This document shows, one piece after another, positions 50,101 to 62,447 of a DNA stretch of 64,000 bases (positions are counted from its first letter, which is position 1; the number at the start of each line of letters is the position of its first letter). The stretch is taken from contig CM048852.1 in the NCBI GenBank assembly GCA_026545225.1, positions 56,799,146-56,863,145 on the forward strand. The letters run 5' to 3'. This DNA is from Cornus controversa. Lineage: Eukaryota > Streptophyta > Magnoliopsida > Cornales > Cornaceae. A model generated the notes under the pieces. That model was not told where the DNA came from. It did no database searches and worked only from the letters and a program-made list of their open reading frames with translations. The position numbers were made by a program, and so were the translations under genes.

Positions 50101-53100
50101 CCTTTGGATATCTGAGACGAACACAGATAAAATTTTCAGCACTAGATTAAGACAGTTATACATCGATTATAATCCACATCTGAGAAACAGAATATACAGT
50201 TCTATTATGTTTGAACGGAAATATAAGGATCCATAAATTATTAATTTTTTATTCCTATTCACATAATTTTTCTTTAGGGCTATATTGATTATTCCACAAC
50301 AAACAATGATAGTAGTAGTTCACATCCTACATTGACAAGTCTTTTCTTCTTTTTTTGCACGCTTTGCAGTCATCATTTTCTTGGTCAATGCAATTTAACT
50401 TTGCCAGTAACTCCAATTATAAAAGAAAAACCACGGCGGGGGTTGCGGGGGCCAGGGGGGTTTTAGTAACTTCTGAGATTTCTATGACAACTCTATGGAC
50501 ATGACTGCGTAGTACTGTTGAGTTGTGCCCCCCCTTTTTTTTTTTGGCCGAATCGCACGGTTTCGACCCAAAACAGAATTTTGAACACCCCCCGTGTCTT
50601 GCACAGGTTTTGACCTCGTTCTTAGTATCTATTGCAACAAGGTATATAAGGGTTCCAGGGTTTGTGTTGTTCATGTAACATTGAAAATCCCAAAATAGAG
50701 AGAGACAACAAGGGTATATTGGGGGTTAGGGTTTGAAAGACTTGTACATCTCCTTTATTTCTGGCATAGTGAAATCTTTCGCCGCTCCACCCGTGAACGT
50801 AGGCTATAAGCCGAACCACATTAAATCTCTGTGTTCAATGTGGTGTGTGATTTTCATTTCTGTTATTTCTGGATTATGTTTGTGCTTTGTTGTGGTTTGA
50901 CACAACAAATACCATGAAATAGCATGAGCAATAGAGAAGATTCTCCAACAATGACAAGTGACTTGTTTTAGATGATAGAACCATACTGAGACAAGCCCCA
51001 CTTGATCTATAGAGGCCCAATGATACCAACTAAAAGAATGAGAATGTTTAGTGTATGTCAGTGAGACCTTAGAAAATGAAAACAAAATTATTGGAAGAGC
51101 CCAATGTCCAGATTATCAGGAAGAAAACCAACATCTTTTAGAGGAATATATAATATTAGCTGGGGTAACTCACTGTGATAGTTGAGCAGAAAACTGTGCA
51201 ACTTTCAGCTTGCACTGATTTGCAGAGGTAGTTGCTTCTTCACTTTCAAAAAGTTCAGCAGATCGATCTAAATATACAACAGCCTGCTCAATGTTTTGTT
51301 CAAGCTCAAATAGCTCACCAATTTCCTGAATGAAATGCAAATTCAAGTCAGCTACAGCTTTAAGAATTTTTATACCTTCACTTTCTCATACAGTCCACAA
51401 TAAACAATATACAGCTATAATAAACCAAGGATTAGCATCATTGTATATGAGATCAAGCATTATCAAAACTGAATTCTTAGAGAAGAGGAGCAATGCATGA
51501 TGAAATTGGGGAAGCTGGAGAAGCAAATCACGAGTTAAAGGGATCTGACACAATAAGTCAAGCAAACAATGTTTTCACAGATTTTACCTTGCAATATCTT
51601 GCAGCCATGTTGAATCTGCCGATGTCGAGGAAAATACTCACTGCTTTTTCCAAGCATGCTATAGCCTCTGCAACCAAATACCAATATGGACAATAAGTTT
51701 ATCTCGCCATTATCTGAGAGAATCCGTTAGTTATAAATACAAAGAAATATATAGAAACCATAAGTCAACAGTCTAAACACATTACACACGTTTACTAGAC
51801 GTTTTCTTGTAGCAATTCGCAGCATCTACATAAGCACTTGCAGCTTCATGCTTGCTGTCCGACTGCAAATATAAATCCAACAGCGACACTCTTTACAGAA
51901 TCAGTATTCAGTAGTACAAGAATGGTGCTAACCATATAAAAATCACAGCAATTACCTTCAAATGACAATTTGCCAATTTGATGTGTACTGATCCAGCTTT
52001 ATCCCCTGGGTAGCAATTCACCGGAGAGATCAATATGCTAAAACTTTGATATATCTTATCTACCACCACACCATGTTCTAAAAACTAAAATTATTACTTA
52101 AATAGTTCCACCCCTGTCAATATTGCAGCGTTTTTTCTACTACCTTATAGCAATGAAACTTATCATGAGGACCAAATTCTTTTTTCATCTTGTCCTTAAT
52201 TTAACATGTCCAAATTCGGTGTGTGACTTTGAAAGAGAGAGCCTGTGTACATGCATACTCACATACATATGTATATAGTTGTTTCATAAGATATCATATA
52301 GACACATTTAGCAGTTCCCTTATTATAATTTTCTTTTTCTTCCGTCTTAAAGGCAAAAGGACCATGAGCCTTGTTTTCCTTCAAGAACTCCACTTGCTTT
52401 CTTGTCAAATTGCTTATTTATCAATTCATTTTTCATTGTGCGCCGTTTAGTTATAGAGTAGATGTAATGACCCACTCCACCACATAGTATGATATTGTCT
52501 GCTTTGGGCCGAGTTCAAACGGTTTTGTTCTTGGGTTTTACCCCAAAAGGCCTCGGATCAATTGGAGATAGAACCGCACATATAAGCACAAGTACATCCC
52601 CTTCACCATACCCAGGCAATGTGGGACATCACAATCACCCTCTCTTGGGAGTGAGGACTGACGTCTCCCTCATGAGTGCACACCATCTACCACATGTTTG
52701 GCTGGGCTTAGGCTTTGATACCATTTGTAACGACCCACTTTATCACATGGTATGATATTGTCTCATTTGGACCGAGTCTACGTGGTTTTTTTTTTTTAAT
52801 TTTACCTCCAAAAAACCTCATACCAATTGAAGATAGAACCGCACATATAAGCACAAGCACATCACCTTCACCATACCCAGGCGATGTGAGACGTCACAAT
52901 AGAAGTGGATGGGTTGGGGAAGCTGAAATATATTACTCCAGTTTCCATTACATATGACTATACGAAGTTAAAACCGGAAACACAATTGCATGGCTAATGG
53001 GAGAAGATATTCAAAACTCAATTTATCTCTCCTTGCACTCCTCTTGCGTTTTTTAACACATGAAATGACATAAATATCCTTCAAATAACACTTGCACAAT

Positions 53101-53739
53101 CCCGCTATAGAAATGATTTTCTCCCTGAATTCAGAGAGTCCGAGCCCCTCTATCTCGGTTCGAACTCCCCCAATTCGGAGAGTGTATCATCATAGCACTC
53201 GTATATTAATACCAAAAGTACTCTTCCACTGATCCACTCTGCTAATTTTATTATCTCATTTATTATAAAATTAAAGTGGAGTGTAAGTGAAGATAAGTGA
53301 AGTGGAACATGAATATAATCTCCATAGCGTAATTTATACAAGTTTTTATTTCCTCAGCGTGAAATACAAGATCCAATTTCTATTTCTCAACTTTCTTGGC
53401 AACCAAACGAGCGTTTTTACAATTCAACAAATTATTGACTTGAAAGTCTACAAAAACAAAGCATAATATAACACAAGGCAAACACTATTCCAACACAAAA
53501 TGAATTCAAAGAAACTTCAAAAGTAACAATCGCATCGAAACTGTAACCCCAAAACTAAAAAAAACACAATCGAAGAGAGAGAAAGAGAAAGTACATGATT
53601 TGGCGAGTTTGAAGCAATTGGCGGCTTTTTGGTACAAATCAGCAGCATCTTCGAACTTCGAACTGAATAAACCCCAGCCGTTGAGCTTCTTCTCTGCTTT
53701 TTTCTCGAATTCTTCGCCTCTCGCGATTTGATCCGCCAT
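44117..53739 (-). CDS. ASNAP: Alpha-SNAP, NSF attachment protein (9 exons, 289 aa)
   Basis: Exons on the minus strand: 53595-53739, 51956-52005, 51790-51862, 51588-51667, 51174-51325, 49952-50111, 49824-49871, 49550-49630 and 44117-44197. All introns are GT-AG and phases agree, giving 289 codons plus TGA, the usual length of plant alpha-SNAP. Alpha-SNAP binds SNARE bundles and recruits and stimulates the ATPase NSF, so that SNAREs are recycled after membrane fusion. It is a soluble protein of TPR-like helical hairpins. Family hallmarks include [14 protein letters not shown] (about residues 10-23), [47 protein letters not shown] and the acidic NSF-contacting tail ending ELEEDDLT. The last exon encodes only DAWKTT through the C-terminus and lies beyond a 5.35-kb intron, so gene finders could miss it. 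Splice sites and protein continuity make the call firm. Confidence 0.96.
45249..46426 (+). mobile_element. Possible copia-type LTR remnant
   Basis: The end reads ttcaccacctctaggtctag then cacctttccaca, followed by ttctacatcagagc, which resembles a decayed primer-binding site. The ending matches that of the solo LTR at 26823-28109. A TGTTGGGAATGG start is possible at 45249, but no flanking duplication was found and the left limit is a guess. Confidence 0.35.
47643..47710. repeat. Paired aaccggccggtt palindromes
   Basis: The 12-base palindrome aaccggccggtt occurs at 47643-47654 and 47699-47710, with related accgg words between and before. The block is GC-rich within AT-rich intron sequence. 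It may be an end of a degraded DNA transposon. No element could be delimited. Confidence 0.5.
48221..49003 (+). mobile_element. TRIM (terminal-repeat retrotransposon in miniature), 783 bp
   Basis: Direct LTRs lie at 48221-48503 (283 bp) and 48717-49003 (287 bp), with only 213 bp between them. The centre starts with tggtatcagagcagg, a Met-tRNA primer-binding site, and ends in the purine tract gaggagtg. A perfect target-site duplication, caaac, lies at 48216-48220 and 49004-49008. There is no coding capacity, which is the TRIM definition. The LTRs are roughly 85-88% identical with small indels by eye, so this is an old insertion. It lies in the last intron of alpha-SNAP. Confidence 0.92.
49009..49260 (-). 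mobile_element. LINE 3' fragment in alpha-SNAP intron 8
   Basis: On the minus strand the fragment reads [20 protein letters not shown], a common motif near the C-terminus of plant LINE proteins, followed by decayed sequence. It starts right beside the TRIM's target-site duplication. Reverse transcriptase and endonuclease are missing. Confidence 0.6.
50516..50907 (+). mobile_element. Probable solo LTR (392 bp) in alpha-SNAP intron 5
   Basis: The segment runs TGTTGAG...CACAACA and its last third holds gtgaacgtaggctataagcc followed by gaaccac, the phrase usual near the end of copia LTRs and also present in the TRIM at 48221. Flanks agtac (50511-50515) and aatac (50908-50912) match at four of five bases. 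There is no partner LTR or coding region. Confidence 0.6.
52463..52898 (-). mobile_element. TRIM-like element (436 bp) in alpha-SNAP intron 1
   Basis: Direct repeats lie at 52463-52633 (171 bp) and 52726-52898 (173 bp), with 92 bp between. On the minus strand each repeat runs TGTGA...TTACA or a close variant. The repeat at 52726 is then followed by aatggtatcaaagcc, a primer-binding site, so the element points along the minus strand. Flanks gtaga (52458-52462) and ataga (52899-52903) match at four of five bases. There is no coding region. A related single LTR fragment lies at 63597-63756. Confidence 0.82.
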
Positions 53740-54748
53740 TGGAAATTCTAGAGAGAGAGAGACGAGGCAAAATTTCAATTTCAGGTGAAGGGTCAAATTA
53801 TAGTGGGTTGAAAAGTGAAAAAGCGCGTGATGACGTGTCAAATGTTCACCAAATCTTGGTCCACCGTTATGGGCCTCATAATGGCACTAAATCTCTGTTG
53901 GATATTGTTGTAGTTTCTAAATGTGGCCCATCTTTTGAAACCGCCATCCATTTCAACAAAAGAGTGGCACAAGTTCCTATGGGCCCATCACTAAAATTTG
54001 TTGTATCCAGAGTCTGAACTAGCCCAAGCCTCAAGCAGAGGGATCGCAATTATGCTCTAGCCCGCACAAGCGCTAGCCCACAGAGATACACAAAACAAAA
54101 CCAACACCACAATAAAGTTACGTTTTTTTTTTGTTTTTTTTGTCAAACACAGTTTAGTTATGTTTGTTAGAATTAGAATCCGAGAAAAATTAATTTAAAA
54201 TTTAAATTATTTTTTTGTCGATTTTAATTTCAAGATATTGATTTCGTGTTTGTAACGTGATATATCAGTAACACAATAAAGAAAACGTTATAAAAGGACG
54301 CTCTTACCTGCACTCTTATCCTTTGGATTGAATGACTGGCATAAAAAATAAAAGAAAAAAGAAAACAAGGGTAGCGTCAGGTCATGTTTAGGAACTCCTG
54401 CCCAATCTTGCTAGTCTTCTTAGGCTATTTACACTGAAGCATTTAGCTTTTTGATGATATGACAACACATTTTCAATTTTCTTTTCATATCTTCATCCTA
54501 TATCATAATTGATTTTCTTTTGTATTATCACATAAACTTGCGTTTCCTTGGCATTAATATTGAATTTAATGGAGTTTCATATGTTTGGCTGCCAAGAAAA
54601 TGAAAGAAATTAAATGAAACTTAAGTCTTGTGTATGAAAAATTAATTTAATGGAAAATGAAACTTGGTTTGACTTTGATCATTATTTTTCATTGTTTCAT
54701 CAAGTATGAGTGATATCTCATAAGTAACTACCATTTTAAAAATAACAT

Positions 54749-54821
54749 TTAGGCTAAATTGTATTAAACTTACTTTAACTATCACTTTGTGACCAGGAGA
54801 GTTTAATACAATTTAGCCTAA
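54749..54821. repeat. Perfect 22-bp inverted repeat with 29-base loop
   Basis: The left arm ttaggctaaattgtattaaa plus ct (54749-54770) is the exact reverse complement of the right arm at 54800-54821. It could form a stable hairpin. It may be a remnant MITE or a palindromic insertion. Nothing links it to a gene. Confidence 0.85.
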
Positions 54822-56053
54822 CATTTACTTAGAATGGGTAAGAATTATGAGAAAAGAGGTCTGATTTATGAATGAATATATGTTGTGTATGTTTAATGAG
54901 AAGTGATTTTGAAATTTAATAAAAACTACACAACTAATTTACCCTTAAAAGATTGAGTCAACACTTTGTTATCCTATACTCTCTAGATACTGACAATTCA
55001 ATTATTTTGTGAAACCATAAGAGTGGTGGACTAGTTTAACTTTTTGTGTGCTAGTACTTGCTGGTGGGGTCTCTGTATTCCAATCAAAATCTTAATTGGT
55101 TCTATTTGAAAGCCATCAGGTTAAATATTGGACCAAAGGAAAGTGACTGATGAGCACCTTGTTTCTTTAGAGATATGCACCAATAATCACTTGAAGTGAT
55201 CTCTCTCTTAGTGACACTGTTTTGGTCAAAAAAAAAAAATCCTTGAAGCATTTGATTTCTCTTGCAATTTTTTTCTATTTCCTTTTAGTGGGAGTAGTTA
55301 ATTCATGATTATCTTTTAAATAATGACCACATCTTTAAGAAACTGTAAACACACCTCACCAATTATTTTATTAAATTAATAATTTGCTCGTAAGATTCTA
55401 ATTTAAGCCGCCTTCACATGAGTTTTTCAAATTTTGTACCATATGGAGTTCTAGTCTAAAGATTCAAGTTTTGTCGGAGCGTGTGAGTTTCTTGTCATAG
55501 TTAAAAACTTGCATAAGACGTGTTAATTATGGCTCAAGAAACGAAAAATGTTTGTTTTTCATTTATTTCCTTGAATCTGCTCACAGTATTTATTTTAAGT
55601 TTTTCGGACAAACAACTTGAAAGGTGTCTGTGAGAAATATTCCTACTCAAATTGCAGGGATACTTCTGGAAAAAAAAAAAAAAAGGAGGGTTGCAAGAAC
55701 AGACTTACTATTAGCAATGAACTATGTGGTCAAAGGCAGTCTTGTCGCTAAAAGCATTTGTTGTGTAGTGATCGTATTCTTTCTCGTTTTGTTTTTCTTT
55801 TGCTTCTTCGAACAACAGTACTTACCATTTACCAGTGGATAAAGCTATGATATAAAAAAATTGATTTACAATGAAATTGAAGGTTAAAATTGGTTACAAT
55901 ATATAACAAAAAAAGTGGTGGAAAAAACCAGCTTTATATAATTAAAAAGTGTTTGATGCATGTGGTGTGAATATACAAGGGATGTATCTGTTAAATTAAT
56001 TCAAAACTCTCAAACAGCAAAGAAACCAAATCATTCAACACAAGATTATAGTC

Positions 56054-56056
<3 letters not shown>

Positions 56057-56096
<40 letters not shown>
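56057..56096. repeat. TA microsatellite
   Basis: A pure AT/TA run of about 38 bases. Similar runs lie at 1-31, about 3799-3816, about 32238-32256 and about 44809-44831. Confidence 0.9.
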
Positions 56097-56098
<2 letters not shown>

Positions 56099-58368
56099 AG
56101 AGCTCATGCATTACATTCTTATTTATTTATGTGGTAAATAAGAATATAATTCAAAGAAACAAGAAGTTAGGCTTAGCAAGGCCGACAGAATACATCAGCA
56201 TGACAACAAACAAGAAAGCCACGCACAAAGCTAGCAGCAGCAGATCAAAACCCTAGAACAGCTCCAATCAATTAGCTCAAGCATAACACGAATTAACCTG
56301 AGTATAAATATAGGCAAGAAAAACTTTTCTTTGAGGTATGACAAGGAAAAAAGGAGAGCATAGATAAACCTTATCTCTCCATAGATTAGACAAAAAAAGC
56401 AATCACGTCTGTCACTCCATGAATAATGCTCTTTGTCGCAACTTTAGAGCTTCAAATTCACTTAAATTCTGTAATTTGATGAAGATGATATGTGAATAGG
56501 AGAGGAAAAGAGTAACAGAGTTCATGACTAAAACATTGCGCCACCGTGACGATGGCATTAACATATATACACACACACACACACACATTATAAACAAATT
56601 AATGTGAAAGGTGTCTCCCACTTCATACTTTAATGTTGAAAAATGGAACAAATTAAAATGAGATTAGAGGAAAATAAATGTTAATCATCACAGGATATAC
56701 TAGAACAATTAATCAACATGTGAAATAAATAAATAAATAAATAAATAAATGTATAGTATGAAACTTAAATGAATGATCAAGGTCCCACATTTTACTTACA
56801 TCCCATCAACTTTTTGGCATAATATCTACCATTATAATTTGCCTCCAGTTGTTGGTTTATTGTGTTATTTAAGTGACAAGTCCATTATATTAAAATGTTA
56901 ATGGCAGCTATACCTACTTCATTGCTTGTCTCCACCTTTTCCCCTTAATCCATGGAATACCACCTCATTAACCACTAAGACCACTTTTCCTCCTCTCATT
57001 TATAATCATTTCTTTTAGATTGTGTGATGTCAAGTATAGCTTGTTAATTGACATCTCTTAATTATATATGATTAAAATACTATCTACAGACATTCCAAAA
57101 TATTAACCATGTTCTATTGTTTGGTATTCTTAATTATTAGTCCATATATTTGTTTATGCTTGTATCCTACTCATATCTCCATCAGTGGAACCCATGTCAA
57201 TGCAGTACTGCATCTAACAAAATATTTTAAACCAGAAAGGAGAAAGTAAAGATTTTATGTAGTACTGCAACTTTCTGCAAATTGATGCTAAGACACGTAC
57301 GTACTACTTTTTCATAAGAATATCAACTGGTTCAACAAACAAACTTTTGAGCCACTGGCTGTGCAAGTCACACAATCTATCTTTTAACCATTCATATATA
57401 GTTTTGATAAGTAGCATTTTGCTTGGAGCCACAATGGGTATAGACTTACTGCGCGCATATATATATGCCTCTTTATCCATATACTAAAACTATAATTATA
57501 AGATTGTTCAAGACAATGAATTAATATTCGCTGGTTGCTAGGCATGCTAAACTTAATTAATTTGTAAAACTTAGGTTAGGACAAACATTTGGAGGGCCTT
57601 AATTGGTATCATGAAGCACAAACAAAGTGTTTGATTTAATATCCACCATCCACTTAATTATTTACCTATCTACTATTATTTTTTCCTGGGTGGACCAACA
57701 TGTTGCTATAGATTAGATAATATACTTCTCAGTGTTTTCTTACAGGCTATATAGAAGATTTTCATAATCCTTTGTGGAGAAGTTGGTTGTCTACTCATGA
57801 AAAAATGTGTCCACCTCTCTCTCTCTCTCTCTCTAAACACATGGAGACATACAAAGTGCACAAAATACATGGACACATGCTACCCAGTCACATACTATAG
57901 GGTAGGATTAGCTAGTGTGATGATCTTTCATATTGAATTGGTCCATGAAGCTAAGTTTCTCAACTGGTCAGCATGATTTAGATTGTAATTAAGCTGGTCA
58001 TGAGCAGTGTACGCAAGTGTCATCAGTTGAATCTATTCCAGATCCGTGTTGTAGTCTCTCCCTTTAAAAACACAACATTTGTGACTAAAAGGAAGGTAAA
58101 ACAAAATATTCTTATCTTTTCTACATGTTATTCATTAGACATGAAAAGAATCTAGACCTCAACAGTGGAAAATTTGACTTGGGAAAATCCAATGAAAGAA
58201 GTGGGATTTGTAAAATTACGATAAATACAATCATAGAGTCTCCTTCAAAGACTACATATATATGACCTCCTGCAACATTATATGACAAAGAGAGAACTAA
58301 ACCAATTAGAAAATATGCAAGAGCTACAAAACAAAAGCCACCTGCTTCTTGTTTCTGCTATTCCCCGT

Positions 58369-58878
58369 TGAATTTTTTCATGAATTCTATCTCGGTTCAT
58401 TTGGAGCTCATAGACCCATCACGAATTTTGGATTATAAGTTGTCTGTTGTAGGCCTTGTTTAAGTTGGTGGAGTAAGACGTCTTATTTGAAGAATCTTTG
58501 TGATAAAAGAAATCTAAGAAAGCCGTTTTGGACTTTCCTTTTGGATAAGGAAGTTTGTCTTTGTTTTGAGTTTTCTTTTGCGGATATAAATTGGAATTTA
58601 GGATTTATGAAATTGTAAGGGATTTGAATATGTGATCGTGATATTTCTTTGTGGGTTTGTGAAAAACTTTATTATAATTTTTCGTTGTTGAGATAGTAGA
58701 TACTGATCATCGCTGACCAAAAATATAAGTGCCAAATTGGTGTCAACCTCATAAATCTCTCGTCTCGATCTCTTGTGATTGTTCATTTTTTTTATTTTTT
58801 TTATTCCCGTCATATTAATTTTTGTTTCTCGTTTGGTTTGATTTGTTCTTGCTTCCCAAATCGCTTCCGCGCACAACA
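58369..58878 (+). repeat. 5' LTR of the second copia element
   Basis: This 510-bp segment contains ttcatttggagctcatagac and gtaggccttgttt, both repeated at 60733 onward in the 3' LTR. It ends cacaaca, two bases before the primer-binding site. Confidence 0.85.
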
Positions 58879-61140
58879 AACTGGTATTAGAGACCAAGTT
58901 TCGACCTCAGTATTTTCGATCTTATTGATCGTTTGGGTTTGGGGTGTATTGTTTTTCATTGAAGAAACAGATTCGAAATCGGTGGCGAGTACAATGATTT
59001 CAAACGCCAAGTTTGAAGTAGAGAAACTTGATGACAAGAATAACTTCGGCATGTGACAATGCGAAGTTTTGGATGTCGTGGTTCAATAGGAATTGTATAT
59101 TACTTTGGAAGAAAAACTAGTAGACATTTAAGAGGCAGTTTGGAAGAAGCTTAACCGATTGGCTTGCGGTACAATTAGGCTCTATCTTGTGAAGGATCAG
59201 AAATATTTTGTTATGAAAGATACTACGGTGGATGATTTAAAAAAAAAAAAACTCTAGAAATTAGCTTAATTTGAAGAAAAAGCTCTTATGTTTTGAGTTT
59301 AAGGCAAGTAACATTATGTCTGAGCATTTGAATGAATTTAATAAAATTCTTGTTGATTTGTAAAATCTTGATGAGAATATTAAAAATGAGGATAAACATC
59401 TGTTACTATTGAATTCCCTTTCTAATTCGTATGAATACTTAACCACAATTTTGTTGTATGCAAAAAATGAGGTTAAGTTTGATGATATGTCTAATGCGTT
59501 GATGAACAATGAAGTGTGGAGGAAAAATGTGCAGGCTCATCGTGGTGCAGGAGAGGTTTTGACAGTAAAGCCAGGTCAGATGAAAGGAAGATTCCCACGA
59601 AGGATGAGTGTGTCTTTTTTTCATGATAAGGGGCATTGAAAAAAGGATTGTCCAAAGTTGAAAAACAAAAACAAGAAGAAGCTGATTGCAAACGTTGCAC
59701 AAGTTGAAGACGAGGATGTGAAATTTGTCTTGACTACTTTAGCTTCAAGTGTCATTATGCTCATTGAATTTTGTATTCGAGGTGCTCCTATCATATGTGT
59801 CCTTATAACGATTGGTTTTCTAGCTTCAAAGAATTAGATGGTGGAGTTATTTTGATGGAAAATGATAATTTATGTCGAACCAAAGGGATAGAAAACATTT
59901 AATTGAAGATGCATGATGGGACCATTGGAGTTCTATCAGATGTTCGATATGTACCAGATTTGAAGAAGAATCTAATCTAACTAAGATTGTTAAACTCAAA
60001 GGGCTTTAAGATCACCATGGCAGGTGGAGTCCTAAAAGTGGTCTTTGGTGCACTTGTTGTAATGAAAGGTACTCAAATGAAAATTTTGTTTATTTTCTAT
60101 GGGAGTAGAGTCACAGGGAGAGCAGTTGTGTCTGATAGTTCGGAGGAATCTGACATTTCCGAACTATATATGGCATATGCCCTTGGGCCATTATGAAGGG
60201 AAGGGTTTGCAAGGTTTGGTGAGGCAAGGTCTGCTAAAAGAATACAGACTGTGGGTTCCCGAATTAAAGAAAGTATTTTTAAACGGGGATGTTACATTTG
60301 ATGAGCACATAATTTTAAATCAGAAGAAGCATAATGATTCTTAAAAGGAGAATATGATATTGGGTACTTCACAACAGGTGGAGTTTGAGACTTTTGTGAT
60401 TCCATTGAAGACTGTTCAAACAATTGATAGTTTTGAAGTTATTTCATGAGGATGCTCCTGTTACGAAGTCCCCACAACATCTGAAATCTATTACGGCTAG
60501 TAGACGAAAAAGAGAGATTCGAAAACCTGCTAGAGAAGATGAGGCTCCAATTTTAATTGTTAGTCTTCGTTTCCATTTCATTAGAGAAATTGTGAATGAC
60601 AGGGACATTCTCCTTCAGAAGATTGAGATTGCAAATAATCCTACAGAGATGCTTAATGTCTGAAATAAATTTGGAGGCAACTTTGTTCTTGTTTACACTG
60701 TTTGGTTGGTTTGTTTGAATTCAAGCAAAGGTTGGATTTTGTCATAAATTCTATTTGGGTTCATTTGGAGCTCATAGACCCATCAAGAATTTTGGATTAT
60801 AAGCTATATGTTGTAGGCCTTGTTTGAGTTGATGGATTAAGACGTCTTATTTAGATAATCTTTGTGATAAAGGAAATTTGGGAAAGTCATTTTGATATTT
60901 TCTTTTGGAATAAGGAAACTGTTTTGTTTTGGGTTTTCTTTTGGGGATATATATTGAAATTTAGGATTTGCGAGATTGTAAGCGATTTGGATATGTGAAC
61001 ATGATATTTGAGTGGCGTTACAAAGTTACGGGTTTGTGAAAAATCTTATTATAATATTTTTGTTGTTGAGATAGTGGAAATTGATTATTGCTGCCCCATA
61101 ACGTAGGTACCAAATTAGTGCCGAACCTTGTAAATCTCAT

Positions 61141-62447
61141 TGTGAGTTACGCGGTGCAGAAATGGTACAGTTAATTTAGAATGAGATGCTAATCCTTAGA
61201 CCTAGAGGGCAGTGAATAGGTCTTCTTTCCCAATTCTTATGATTGATTAATTACCCACAATTATTATCAATTAATTAAGCAAATCAAATATAAAATAAAT
61301 ATAGCAAGTAAGGAAAAGTTAGAGATGATACCAGGAATTTTACGTGGAACCCTAGGAAGGGAAAAATCATAGGGGTAAGGCAGAAAATCCTAGAGAAACC
61401 AATTCACTATCTCGAAGCAAAGTACATCAGACTCTGTCCCAAGCTCACACCCACTCCACTCTGACAAGAACTTGATGTGGAACACCCCAGGCTTACAATT
61501 ATGACTTCAGGTCCAACTGCTGTAAACTTTTGACTAGCGTCACAATTCTTTCAGAAGGGTAGCTGAAAGAACAAAAATACTCTGTAAGTATTCCGTTCCC
61601 TTCGTAGTGATTGTTTCTTTTCCTCTTCAAATAAATTCTTTACAGTTTAAAGGAACCACCTCTATTGCTCTTGATCAAATTATATAGACTGATGATGTCT
61701 TAAAGATTCTGTTGATCAAATGAATAAGAACATCACAACTTAAACACTCCGTGTGTGTGCTCTCAAAAATAAAATCAATGAAGATTTTCTCTCATAAATT
61801 TTTTTTTTAGCTTCCAAAATATATTCCTGTCTCTAACAATTAATTCATTGAGTCTCTCCTATTCCCTCTCTTAGGTTGAAGCATAAAGAGGTATTTATAA
61901 GGTTTATAATCCTTAGTCTACTTGGAAAATAAGTTTAAAACATTCAAGAAAAGTTTTAGAGAAGTTTGGGTTGACTAGGAAGGCAATTTGGATCAAAAAG
62001 GAAACTTCCGCGCTCATCTGCTAAGTCGAACCGGTCCTAAAAATTGGGGACCGGTGGGACTTTTGCAGACACTTAAAAATTCTAAAGTCCTAAGAAAAGT
62101 TGGACCAGTCCTAAATTTTGGGGACCGGTGGGACTTTTTGGACATATTGAAAATTTGAAAGTCCCGAGAAAAGTTGGACCGATCCTCATATATGGGGACC
62201 GGTGGGACTTAGCAAAAATTCAAAATTTTCATTTAAAGTATATTTTCTAAGTTCTAAGCCCACCAAACTTTAAAACACAGTGTCATCACTCACATACCTG
62301 TACTAAGTGATGTCTTCATTAAATCCACGGTATCGAGACACCTTCCGTTTAGTTCTGAAGATCGAGACACAAAATTTAAACAAAAATTATAACTCGATCA
62401 ACAAGTTTTGACACTGAAATTTGCCAATTACAATTATATATCTCACA
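61141..62447 (-). mobile_element. Solo-LTR-like insertion (1307 bp) inside the 3' LTR
   Basis: The insert has ends TGTGAG...CTCACA and perfect 5-bp duplications, ctcat, at 61136-61140 and 62448-62452. Joining the flanks restores an LTR matching 58369-58878, which proves the insertion. It aligns on the minus strand with 26823-28109: shared phrases include gttccacatcaagttcttgt, the ccggtcc words (about 62030-62210), and gagagcacacaca. No internal region is present, so it is probably a solo LTR of a copia family. Confidence 0.85.

Larger units (their letters stand above)
53740..58368. other. Intergenic region upstream of alpha-SNAP
   Basis: About the first 150 bases probably hold the alpha-SNAP leader and promoter. 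The rest is AT-rich with a 22-bp inverted repeat (54749-54821), a TA microsatellite (about 56057-56096), CA repeats (about 56568-56587), an AAAT run (about 56718-56750) and a CT run (about 57813-57835). No gene is supported. Confidence 0.6.

Noticed and set aside
53140-53180. ggttcgaactcccc phrase considered as a tRNA or SINE B box
   Set aside because: No matching A box, cloverleaf or SINE body could be found around it.
55624-55842. Plus-strand 72-codon frame with a hydrophobic stretch
   Set aside because: It begins near a poly-A run, has an ill-defined start, and resembles no family. Intergenic chance is likelier.
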